From Moraxella haemolytica (GTDB lineage: Bacteria > Pseudomonadota > Gammaproteobacteria > Pseudomonadales > Moraxellaceae): a DNA stretch of 64,000 bases. Position numbers and translations under genes: made by a program. Numbering within the stretch: the first letter of the stretch is position 1; each line of letters begins with the position of its first letter. The notes under the pieces are model-generated. The model worked only from the letters and a program-made list of their open reading frames with translations. It made no database searches and was not told where the DNA came from. Of the stretch, positions 36,947-44,772 are shown one piece after another. The DNA is taken from positions 1,488,001 through 1,552,000 of the forward strand of contig NZ_CP089974.1 in assembly GCF_030177935.1 (NCBI RefSeq). The letters run 5' to 3'.

Positions 36947-37858
36947 TTAGCCATTCACTGATTTTTTATTCAATTTTGCCATCAATTTACTGCGAAATTT
37001 TGGCAACATAAGCACAGACACCACCAATAGTGCCGTTACCAAGTTTAAATCTTGAGCACCAAAGCCAATGCTACGCAAGGTTTGGTTTGATAAGGCGATT
37101 TGAATGAATAGCTTATAGAACACCGCACCAATCACCACCGACAGCGTAATCCAAAACATTTTTTTGGCTGTCAGTACCGTCTCGCCAATAATCACCGCGG
37201 CCAAACCAATAATGATTGTGCCAATGCCAATAGAGATATCCGCCGCACCTTGTGTCTGGATAAATAAAGCCCCTGACAAAGCAATCAAGCCATTGCTGAT
37301 TGCCATGCCAAGCACAATCATCAGTGAGGTGTTGATGCCCTGTGCCTGTGCCATTTTTAAGTTTGAACCTGTGGCACGCATGGCAAGCCCTGTTTGGGTA
37401 CCAAAAAACCAATCCAAAAATAACTTAGCAACCACCACCACAGCCAAAGCAACAAGCACTCGCATCCAAGGGCTATTTTCTCCACTGCTAACAGCACTAA
37501 ATACAGTCGTCTCCCCCAATATCGCTAAGTTAGACGCACCCATGATACGCAGATTGATTGACCACAACGCAGTCATAACCAAGATGCCTGCCAGTAGGTG
37601 TAAAATGCCCAAACGAACATTTAAAAATGCCGTAACCACGCCTGCTACCATGCCGGCAACCATACCAAAAATACAAGCTACCCAAGGATTAAAACCTGCA
37701 AGAATGGCAACCGCTGCAACCGCCCCACCGAGCGGAAAACTACCATCTGCCGTCAAATCTGGAAAATCCAAAATGCGAAAAGAAATCAGCACACCCAGTG
37801 CCATCAACGCATAGATAAACCCATGTTCTAACGCCCCAAAAAAGGCAAGTAACGACAT
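36947..37858 (-). CDS. ABC transporter permease (branched-chain type fold)
   Basis: A 303-residue inner-membrane protein with about eight to nine hydrophobic segments, of the BPD_transp_2 family (relatives of LivH and of TrpY). Recognisable stretches are FRILDFPDLTADGSFPLGGA near residue 30, LHLLAGILVMTALWSINLRI, and GIGTIIIGLAAVIIGETVL. It is the only permease gene in the cluster, so the transporter is probably a homodimer. A hairpin pair in the preceding 118-base gap separates it from the receptor gene. Confidence 0.92.
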   Translation of the reverse strand: MSLLAFFGALEHGFIYALMALGVLISFRILDFPDLTADGSFPLGGAVAAVAILAGFNPWVACIFGMVAGMVAGVVTAFLNVRLGILHLLAGILVMTALWSINLRIMGASNLAILGETTVFSAVSSGENSPWMRVLVALAVVVVAKLFLDWFFGTQTGLAMRATGSNLKMAQAQGINTSLMIVLGMAISNGLIALSGALFIQTQGAADISIGIGTIIIGLAAVIIGETVLTAKKMFWITLSVVIGAVFYKLFIQIALSNQTLRSIGFGAQDLNLVTALLVVSVLMLPKFRSKLMAKLNKKSVNG

Positions 37859-37885
37859 AATTTTTGCTCTTGTTTATTTAAATTG

Positions 37886-37916
37886 GTGCTAGCTCACGGC
37901 TTTTATGGGCTAGCAC
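37886..37916 (-). repeat. Intergenic hairpin between receptor and permease genes
   Basis: GTGCTAGC and GCTAGCAC form an 8-bp perfect stem, and a second stem CTTAGC/GCTAAG lies at 37943-37971. Neither has a T-tract. Hairpins in this position of ABC operons often protect the upstream receptor mRNA, raising receptor over permease levels. Confidence 0.6.
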
Positions 37917-37976
37917 ATACAACAACCCAACACAAAGTATCTCTTAGCCCAACAGCGAAGGCGATGCTAAGTACTG

Positions 37977-38987
37977 CTACTCAATAATCTTTTTGGCTTT
38001 ATCTAAGATACTCTGTGGCAATGTTACACCCTGCTCTACTGCGTGCTTTGGACTAACATGCAAATCAAGCTCGCTAGCACGATAGATGGCTATCTCGCCC
38101 GCTTTCTCACCTTTTAGAATGCGTGCTGTGATTTTGCCTGTTTGGATACCCAGTTCATGATAGTTCACGCCAAGTGCTGCGATTGCACCTCGTGCTACTG
38201 TATCAGTATTTGAACCAATCAATGGCAACTTAGCCTCTTTAGCAACTTTAGCAAGTGCTTCATAAGAGCTTAATACATTGTTATCTGTCGGGGTATAAAT
38301 AACCTCCACACGACCGACTAGGCTTTGGGCAGCCATGGCAATATCGCTTGCTTTTTGGGCAGGTGCTTCAATGATATTTAGACCCATAGGCATGGCAATC
38401 TCTTTGAGTTTTTTTAGCGTAACAGCAGAATTTACCTCACCTGGGCTATATACAAACCCAATATTCTTGGCATTTGGCACAATCTCTTTAATCAACTTAA
38501 GCTGCGGCTCAAGTGGCAACACATCAGACGCACCTGTTACATTCGTACCAGAACCCTCAAGAGTACCCACCAGTTTTGCCTCAACAGGGTCAGTAACCGC
38601 TGAAAATACCACAGGAATGGTATTGGTCGTAGCGACGATAGACTGAGCTGATGGGGTGGCGATGGCGATGATGACATCAGGATTATCCGCAGCGAACTGC
38701 TTAGCAATTTGTCCTGCAGTAGCAGTACTGCCTTGTGCAGATTGGAAGTTTACCGTTAAATTCTCGCCCTCTTTATAGCCTGCATTGCCAAGCTCCTCGA
38801 TTGCACCTTGACGCACTTCATCAAGTGCCGGATGCTCCACAATGGCAGTAATGGCAACGGTTTTTGTGCTTGTCTGGGTGTCAGCGGATACTTCTGTCTG
38901 ATTACCACCGCAGCCAAACAATGTTGCTCCTAGCAGCGTAACGCCCATCAATTTAGCAAGTCCATTGATGCGATTTGAATGTAACAT
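37977..38987 (-). CDS. ABC transporter substrate-binding lipoprotein (PF04392 type), copy 1
   Basis: Receptor of the importer. The 336-residue precursor has a signal ending LFGC (Cys at 26), so it is a predicted lipoprotein. The mature part has the periplasmic-binding fold of PF04392 proteins: KTVAITAIVEHPALDEVRQG, LTVNFQSAQGSTATAGQIA, VFSAVTDPVEAKLV and GFVYSPGEVNS. Known relatives include TrpX of tryptophan transporters, so an aromatic amino acid is possible but unproven. GGAG lies 6 bases before the ATG at 38987. A close paralogue is encoded just upstream. Confidence 0.9.
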   Translation of the reverse strand: MLHSNRINGLAKLMGVTLLGATLFGCGGNQTEVSADTQTSTKTVAITAIVEHPALDEVRQGAIEELGNAGYKEGENLTVNFQSAQGSTATAGQIAKQFAADNPDVIIAIATPSAQSIVATTNTIPVVFSAVTDPVEAKLVGTLEGSGTNVTGASDVLPLEPQLKLIKEIVPNAKNIGFVYSPGEVNSAVTLKKLKEIAMPMGLNIIEAPAQKASDIAMAAQSLVGRVEVIYTPTDNNVLSSYEALAKVAKEAKLPLIGSNTDTVARGAIAALGVNYHELGIQTGKITARILKGEKAGEIAIYRASELDLHVSPKHAVEQGVTLPQSILDKAKKIIE

Positions 38988-39322
38988 ACTCATCTCCAAA
39001 GTTGTCATCCCATACATTAGGGGAGATTATCAATAAAAAATAATTCATCATAAACAAATTGTCATCAGATTTCAATCATTGATAACAAAAACATCATAAA
39101 AAAACCATCACCCATGAGTAATCATCACTTTTAATTTTAGACTACATTAACCAAAAGTTGTTATACCACCTTGCATCTCAAGTGCATCTTTGCAATTAAC
39201 TTACCAGCTTATCACCACCAAATTAAGATTAAGAAAATACGCTTGATACCAACCCAAAACCCACAACCCCCCCAATCATAGTAATGATTAGGGTTGTGTT
39301 TATTGATGATACCAATTAGGCT
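38988..39322. other. Spacer between the two receptor genes
   Basis: A 335-base gap without a gene. On the minus strand, past the copy 2 stop, an imperfect GC-rich hairpin (39262-39300, containing a run of seven C on the plus strand and AATCA/TGATT) may act as a weak terminator. The rest is AT-rich and probably holds the copy 1 promoter. Confidence 0.45.
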
Positions 39323-40354
39323 TTATTGTTTCGGTGTGACATCAACATCAATAGCACCTTTTTTAACTTCATCACTTAAAGCCACACCCTGCTCATTAGC
39401 GTGTTTTGGGCTAATATACAAGGTCAGTGCATTCATGACCTGTGGTTTGATTTCACTAGGCTGTTTACCGTCTAGTACTTGAGCAACCATCTGTGCTGTT
39501 ACCACACCAAAATCAAAATCATTCACCCCTAAAGCAGCAGTTGCACCACGACGCACCGAAAATTCATCTGATGCAATGATGGGCAAATCAAGCTCATTGG
39601 CTACATTCACCATCGCTTCCATCGCAGTGGCAACATTATTATCCAATGAAGTGTAGATCAAATCTGCACGGCCATCTAGAGCACGGGTCGCACTTGCCAC
39701 ATCTGCTGAACGATTGGCCGGAATATCCACCAGAGTCATGCCATATTTTGGCAAAATTGCCTGTAGGCGTTCTTTTAGCGATACCGAATTGGCTTCACCT
39801 GGACTATACACAAAGCCGATACGCTTAGCATCTGGTTTGACTTTGGTAAACAGTTCAATCTGTGGCTCAAGTGGCAGTTGGCTTGATAGACCTGTAATGT
39901 TTGCTTGTATGGCAATGTTGTTATGGTCAATGAGTTTGGCGGCGACAGGGTCAGACACCGCTGTGTAGATCAGCGGAATCGCCTGTGTGGCAGCAGCTAG
40001 ACTTTGGGCGGTTGGGGTTGAGATAGCAACAATCGCATCAGGACCATCTGCAGCAAACTGCTTGGCGATTTGCCCTGCAGTCGCCATGTTTCCTTGTGCT
40101 GACTGGAAATTAACCGTTAAATTTTGACCATCTTTGTAGCCCAAATCCCCAAGCCCTGCAATGACACCATGACGAATATCATCTAGTGATGGATGCTCAA
40201 CAATGGCACTGATGGCAATGGTTTTGGGTGCTTTGGTTGCAGTCTCTGCCGACTCTGTCGCTTTTGACTCCTGAACTTTAGCTTGATTGCAGGCAACCAA
40301 GGCGGCCGCCGTCAATGTCACAGCGGATAATTTTAAGACATGAATAGATTGCAT
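39323..40354 (-). CDS. ABC transporter substrate-binding lipoprotein (PF04392 type), copy 2
   Basis: A 343-residue paralogue of the next gene downstream: KTIAISAIVEHPSLDDIRHG, LTVNFQSAQGNMATAGQIAKQFAAD and RIGFVYSPGEANS align without gaps with copy 1. The signal ends LVAC (Cys at 22), predicting a lipoprotein, and a Glu/Thr/Ala-rich linker follows. Differences concentrate in the second half, where the ligand specificity residues are expected, so it may bind a different ligand and share the permease. GGAG at 6 bases supports the start; 14 upstream codons are not conserved. Confidence 0.9.
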   Translation of the reverse strand: MQSIHVLKLSAVTLTAAALVACNQAKVQESKATESAETATKAPKTIAISAIVEHPSLDDIRHGVIAGLGDLGYKDGQNLTVNFQSAQGNMATAGQIAKQFAADGPDAIVAISTPTAQSLAAATQAIPLIYTAVSDPVAAKLIDHNNIAIQANITGLSSQLPLEPQIELFTKVKPDAKRIGFVYSPGEANSVSLKERLQAILPKYGMTLVDIPANRSADVASATRALDGRADLIYTSLDNNVATAMEAMVNVANELDLPIIASDEFSVRRGATAALGVNDFDFGVVTAQMVAQVLDGKQPSEIKPQVMNALTLYISPKHANEQGVALSDEVKKGAIDVDVTPKQ

Positions 40355-40389
40355 CTTTTTCTCCAAAAGAAATTCATCACAAGATGGGT

Positions 40390-40418
40390 TTGGCACAATG
40401 TTTGGTTCGTTGTGCCAA
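40390..40418 (-). repeat. Hairpin upstream of receptor copy 2
   Basis: TTGGCACAA and TTGTGCCAA form a 9-bp perfect inverted repeat with an 11-nt spacer, about 35 bases before the ATG of receptor copy 2. It may be an operator or a leader hairpin. Confidence 0.55.
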
Positions 40419-40587
40419 CATTACTGAATTAACCAATATTGATTATTTAGATGATACGCCATTGTATCACATTGACTGCGTTTTGTAACTTAGGACTTAG
40501 GCAACTTCTCTCACTTTCAGCTCATCTGATTAAATTTGCCCAAGTCTTTTTTGCTCTTTTGCTTAATCGCTCTCTCACCCACCCAAA

Positions 40588-40617
40588 AAAAATCCCAAAT
40601 CATAATTTGGGATTTTT
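40588..40617 (-). terminator. Terminator of the orphan lipoprotein gene
   Basis: AAAAATCCCAAAT and ATTTGGGATTTTT form a 13-bp perfect stem with a 4-nt loop. Confidence 0.85.
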
Positions 40618-40646
40618 GGTGCAGACGCCAAGATAACCACCAGTCA

Positions 40647-41504
40647 TCAGTAAGTATCATCACTCTCAACGATGGTTAACTCTACATTCTCATCTACCAC
40701 AGGTTTAGGCGTAGGAGCATTTTCGGCAGGTTGTGGCTGTGTTTTTGGTTTAGGTGATTGAGCTTTTGATTGCCCTGCTTTTGCTTCGGCAGTCTCTTGG
40801 CGAATTTGTACCTGTGGCACTTCTTCATCATAAGATTGATTAATGCGTGGCGTAGCGATTGGTTGTACTGGCTCTAAGCGTACTGTTGGGGCGTTTTGAG
40901 CATTGGTGCGTGATTCGCCTGCCATGCTGTATGCTGAAGCGGTCAGCGTATCTGCCAGTAAATTGATGATGGCATTATCTGTACCGATGATTGCTTTGTT
41001 GTTGTCAATGGTATAAGCAAATCTCTTAACCACCACACGATTATCACCCACAAGCATCGCCCCCACTTCGACAGCCTGTTCATCAAAGCTGAATTGATTG
41101 GTTAATCTAAAGGTCTTGTTGGCATAAGCAATGTCTTGTGCCGATAAGGTAAAATGCACATCAGCATGACACATTGCTCCAGAAGCAGCAACATTTTTTA
41201 GGTCAATGTCAATCTCACTTAGTTTTTGGCGTACTTGCTGTTCAAGTCCTAAGCGAGTTGCATTGTTGTAGTTTTGGATTGATAGCATCGCACTATCTAA
41301 AAGCCCCATTTGGATTGCATCCACCAAACGATTACGCAAACTTGGCTCATCACAAACCGCTTCAATCTCTTGAACGACAGGCTCAACCACTTCAATCTCA
41401 GCTTCTATAGGCTGTTCTTGCTTTTTATCGCAAGCACTTAATGCTACGATTGATACGCCCATCGCAACAGTCGCTGCCAACTTAAATGCATTGTTTTTTA
41501 TCAT
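40647..41504 (-). CDS. Uncharacterised lipoprotein with disordered C-terminal tail
   Basis: I do not recognise this 285-residue protein. It has a signal sequence ending LSAC (Cys at 25), so it is a predicted lipoprotein. Residues about 45-190 form a domain with two Cys (VCDEPSLRNRL and AMCHADVHF) that could make a disulphide. The last 80 residues are rich in Pro, Gln, Ala and Lys and probably disordered, perhaps spanning peptidoglycan. The start was chosen to give a normal lipoprotein signal; 12 upstream codons are hydrophobic but lack a better ribosome site. Monocistronic, with its own terminator; divergent from cmoM. Confidence 0.75.
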   Translation of the reverse strand: MIKNNAFKLAATVAMGVSIVALSACDKKQEQPIEAEIEVVEPVVQEIEAVCDEPSLRNRLVDAIQMGLLDSAMLSIQNYNNATRLGLEQQVRQKLSEIDIDLKNVAASGAMCHADVHFTLSAQDIAYANKTFRLTNQFSFDEQAVEVGAMLVGDNRVVVKRFAYTIDNNKAIIGTDNAIINLLADTLTASAYSMAGESRTNAQNAPTVRLEPVQPIATPRINQSYDEEVPQVQIRQETAEAKAGQSKAQSPKPKTQPQPAENAPTPKPVVDENVELTIVESDDTY

Positions 41505-41731
41505 CTTTAGTACCCAATTTTTTATAATAAAAATAACCACAGGCGAATTGGCAATGGTTTTATGATAAAATACGCAAAGACCAGCTGTGAAATCTGATGG
41601 ATAAATTTTTAATATAAGATATTTTATTCATTATATCACAGCTTATTTAACTTTTTAAATAAACAAAATCACGAAAGTTGGTCAACAAAAGACAAGCTTC
41701 CCTATTCTTTTTTTACAAAATACCACATAAC

Positions 41732-42538
41732 ATGACTCGGCACGCCACATCGTCAAACACACCCATCATAAGCGACCGCAACTTTGACCCCATCGCCGAC
41801 CACTTTGCCAAAAAAGTCTATGGCGGTCTAAAAGGTGCCATTCGCTTGGCTGTTTTAAAGCAAGATATTACCGAAGCTACCCAAATACTCACCACAAAAC
41901 TGGGACGACCTTTAAAGGTGCTTGATGTAGGTGCAGGGCTAGCACAGATTAGTCTTATGCTTGCCAAACAGCATCACTGCACCATCAGCGACATCTCTGG
42001 TAATATGATTAATAAAGCCAAGGAAGTCGCACACCAAGAAAGCCTAGACAATATACGGTTTTTGGTTTGCCCTTATCAAGAGCTTGGCGAGCATATCAAA
42101 GGCGAAAAATTTGATTTAATCTTGTGCCATGCAGTGCTTGAGTGGCTAGCAGAACCACAACTTATCATGGATTTTTTTGATGAATTTTTGGCAACAGGCG
42201 GTCTGCTTTCATTATGCTTTTATAACCCTGCTAGCTTGGTTTATCGTAATTTGGTAATGGGTAATTTTTATCAGCTTGACAAGCCAAAACCTGCCGATAA
42301 CAAAAGCCTAACCCCAAACAGTCCTGTTGGCAATGACAAGGTAGAATACTGGTTATCATCTCGCCATTATCAAGTACTGATTCGCTCAGGAATTCGGGTT
42401 TTTTCTGATTATGCACCGCTTAAGCGTGGCGGTCTGACCAACCCCGATGATGTCATTGCGATGGAGATGCGGTATTCTAGAGAGCTACCATTTCGCTTGA
42501 TGGGTCGGTATTTGCACATCTTAGCAAGCAGAACATAG
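41732..42538 (+). CDS. cmoM: tRNA 5-carboxymethoxyuridine methyltransferase CmoM (SmtA)
   Basis: SAM-dependent methylation of cmo5U34 to mcmo5U34 in tRNA. The 268-residue protein matches E. coli CmoM along its length: DRNFDPIADHFAKKVYGGLKG, SAM motif I VLDVGAGLA, ILCHAVLEWLAEP, LCFYNPASLVYRNLVMGNF and IRVFSDY near the end. The frame extends upstream to a TTG at 41678 without similarity, so the ATG at 41732 is preferred although its ribosome site is poor. It ends 14 bases from convergent rsmE with no visible terminator between them. Confidence 0.88.
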   Translation: MTRHATSSNTPIISDRNFDPIADHFAKKVYGGLKGAIRLAVLKQDITEATQILTTKLGRPLKVLDVGAGLAQISLMLAKQHHCTISDISGNMINKAKEVAHQESLDNIRFLVCPYQELGEHIKGEKFDLILCHAVLEWLAEPQLIMDFFDEFLATGGLLSLCFYNPASLVYRNLVMGNFYQLDKPKPADNKSLTPNSPVGNDKVEYWLSSRHYQVLIRSGIRVFSDYAPLKRGGLTNPDDVIAMEMRYSRELPFRLMGRYLHILASRT

Positions 42539-42552
42539 GTTTTTAGTGGCAA

Positions 42553-43272
42553 TCATAAAAGATAGCGACCAAGCACCGCATTAACCGCACTCTCGGTACG
42601 CAAGATTCGATCGCCTAGTCCCACCGCCGATACCCCAACAGAACGCAACAGGTCAATCTCATAAGGAATAAAACCACCCTCCGCCCCAATCGTTATCAGC
42701 GTCGGCATACCCTGATTCGCACAGAACTCACCAAACCCTTCTGAATCATAAGGGTGGAATACCACCGCCCGCCCTTCATCCATCAAAGATGGCAATTCAT
42801 CTTGCACAAAGGGTTTAAAGCGTTTGGCAAAAGTAATTTTAGGTGGCACGGTATCAACGCCCTGCTCCAATCCATCTACGATAAAATCATCGATGCGTGC
42901 AAGCATTGGCGAACCCCAGTAGCTTTTATCTGTACGATAGCTATTAATTAAAATAATGTGTGGCACACCGATTGCCGTCATGTCCATCACTAAACGGCGT
43001 AATACCTTTGGTCGTGGCAAAGCAAGCATGACGGTAACAGGTAGCTTCTTAGGTGGCGTTTTATTCAGCACCACTTCATCTAGCAATACTTGATTGTCAT
43101 CTATCAGCACAATGCGACCCACCCCAAGCCGACCACCTAGCACACCAAGCCTTAAACAATCCCCTATCTCTGCTTTGAGTACAGATTTGATGTGATTGAC
43201 CTGCCTTGTCTCATTGATGACAAGTCGTCCTGATACATCAATATTATGCTGTTTTAATAAAATGATATTCAT
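42553..43272 (-). CDS. rsmE: 16S rRNA (uracil-1498-N3)-methyltransferase RsmE
   Basis: SPOUT-class enzyme methylating U1498 of 16S rRNA in the 30S subunit. The 239-residue protein has the N-terminal PUA-like domain (1-70) and the knotted C-terminal domain with IGAEGGF and LGDRILRTESAVNAVLG, the SAM-binding signature. It starts 9 bases after the waaA stop, so both are co-transcribed. Confidence 0.95.
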   Translation of the reverse strand: MNIILLKQHNIDVSGRLVINETRQVNHIKSVLKAEIGDCLRLGVLGGRLGVGRIVLIDDNQVLLDEVVLNKTPPKKLPVTVMLALPRPKVLRRLVMDMTAIGVPHIILINSYRTDKSYWGSPMLARIDDFIVDGLEQGVDTVPPKITFAKRFKPFVQDELPSLMDEGRAVVFHPYDSEGFGEFCANQGMPTLITIGAEGGFIPYEIDLLRSVGVSAVGLGDRILRTESAVNAVLGRYLL

Positions 43273-43281
43273 AAGTTTTGA

Positions 43282-44658
43282 TTAATCTCTTTGATTGGTT
43301 GTGCTGTCTGTGATTGATAGATGTATCAAGAGCTGTTCGGCCTGTTTGGTAGCAGCGTTTTCTTTGGCAACTACTAACTGCCTACCTGCCATGCCTGCCT
43401 GATGAGCTGCATCTTCATCAAATAGCCACGATGCCACCGCATCAGCCAAACACTGAGACGCACTATCTGTTATGGTCAGGGCTGACACTTTTGATAAACC
43501 ATCAACAAGCTCTTCACAGTTTTTGATGAATTTGCCCATTACGACAGGTTTGGCAAGTGCCGCAGGCTCAATCGGATTATGCCCACCGACATCAACAAAC
43601 GAACCACCAACCACCGCCACATCACACACCGCATACCACGCCAACAGCTCTCCCATGCTATCTGCCAGATAAACTTGGGTATCTGGCTCAATTCGTTCTC
43701 CTTTTGAGCGTCTATGCGTGATGAATGTTGATGATTGGCACAAGGAAGCTACCTCATCAAACCGTTCAGGATGGCGTGGCACCAAAATCAGCAAGGTGGC
43801 TGGGTCGTGTTCTATCAGTTTTTTGTGAGCTTGTATCGCAAGCAGCTCCTCTGCATCATGTGTACTGCCGACCAACCAAATAGGTCGATGACTAACACCT
43901 TGCCACATCTGTACTTGCTGTATCAGTCTTTGGTTGTCCGCACTTAACTGATGAACGCTTGACCACTTTAGTGAATCCATCACTGACACCTTGACCTTAT
44001 CCGCACCAAGCCTGACAAATCGATCTGCCGATGCTTCGTCTTGAGCAATGATGGCGGTCAAGTTTTGCATCATGCTAGTACTTAGTTTGGGAAATTTAGC
44101 ATAAGATTGATAGGATTTTTCAGTTAAGCGAGCATTCACCATCACCGCAGGAATCTGCCTCTGGCGTAGCTCATATAGTGTATTTGCCCATAATTCTGTC
44201 TCAATAAACAGTGTCATAACAGGTTGAATATGCTCAATGAATACCTGTATATTTTTTAAGTTATCCACAGGGACAAAGCTGTGATTAACTCTCGTTCCCA
44301 ATAGCGGTTCAAAAAGCACAGAAGCACGGTTAAATCCTGTCTGTGTGGTACTGGTGATCCATAGATTAAATCCTTGATTTAAAAGAATTTTTAACATGGG
44401 ATAAGCAGTATTTAGCTCGCCCAAGCTTACCGCATGACACCAAATAACCCTGCCATGACAACCACTCTTATTTACTTTTTTTTCAAGGTTATCCACAGGG
44501 ATATGCACAGCAGTGGGTGCAGGTAAATAGGTTTGCCCAAACCGTTCTTTAACCTCTCGCATATAGGTGGGTAGGTGTTGTGATTTTTTATGCACCATGT
44601 AGCGATATATCGGCATGGCAAGGCGAATGGCAATGGGGTAATAAATGGGTGGTTTCAT
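43282..44658 (-). CDS. waaA: Kdo transferase WaaA (KdtA)
   Basis: Inner-membrane glycosyltransferase adding Kdo to lipid IVA during lipopolysaccharide or lipooligosaccharide assembly. The 458-residue protein has an N-terminal hydrophobic anchor (IYYPIAIRLAMPIYRYMV), the catalytic Glu in HAVSLGELNTAYP, the WITSTTQTGFNRA segment and the C-terminal GGSFVDVGGHNPIEPAA nucleotide-sugar loop. An ATG at 44700 would add 14 residues; neither start has a clear ribosome site. The CDS contains two TTATCCACA sequences. The rsmE gene follows. Confidence 0.94.
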   Translation of the reverse strand: MKPPIYYPIAIRLAMPIYRYMVHKKSQHLPTYMREVKERFGQTYLPAPTAVHIPVDNLEKKVNKSGCHGRVIWCHAVSLGELNTAYPMLKILLNQGFNLWITSTTQTGFNRASVLFEPLLGTRVNHSFVPVDNLKNIQVFIEHIQPVMTLFIETELWANTLYELRQRQIPAVMVNARLTEKSYQSYAKFPKLSTSMMQNLTAIIAQDEASADRFVRLGADKVKVSVMDSLKWSSVHQLSADNQRLIQQVQMWQGVSHRPIWLVGSTHDAEELLAIQAHKKLIEHDPATLLILVPRHPERFDEVASLCQSSTFITHRRSKGERIEPDTQVYLADSMGELLAWYAVCDVAVVGGSFVDVGGHNPIEPAALAKPVVMGKFIKNCEELVDGLSKVSALTITDSASQCLADAVASWLFDEDAAHQAGMAGRQLVVAKENAATKQAEQLLIHLSITDSTTNQRD

Positions 44659-44713
44659 GACGGCATCATCTAAGATATTAAACTTATTCAGCGATATCAT
44701 ATTGTAAAAGAAT

Positions 44714-44746
44714 CAAAAAAATACGGCAAGCCATCGCCTGCCGTAT
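44714..44746 (-). terminator. Terminator of pepN
   Basis: On the minus strand ATACGGCA pairs with TGCCGTAT, followed by seven T residues, ending 14 bases upstream of the longer possible waaA start; it uncouples pepN from waaA. Confidence 0.8.
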
Positions 44747-44772
44747 GATCAAAAAAACGTCACATCAACAAA

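Noticed and set aside
39267-39273. C7 tract as a phase-variation switch
   Set aside because: It lies downstream of a stop codon in an intergenic hairpin, not in a coding region or promoter spacer.
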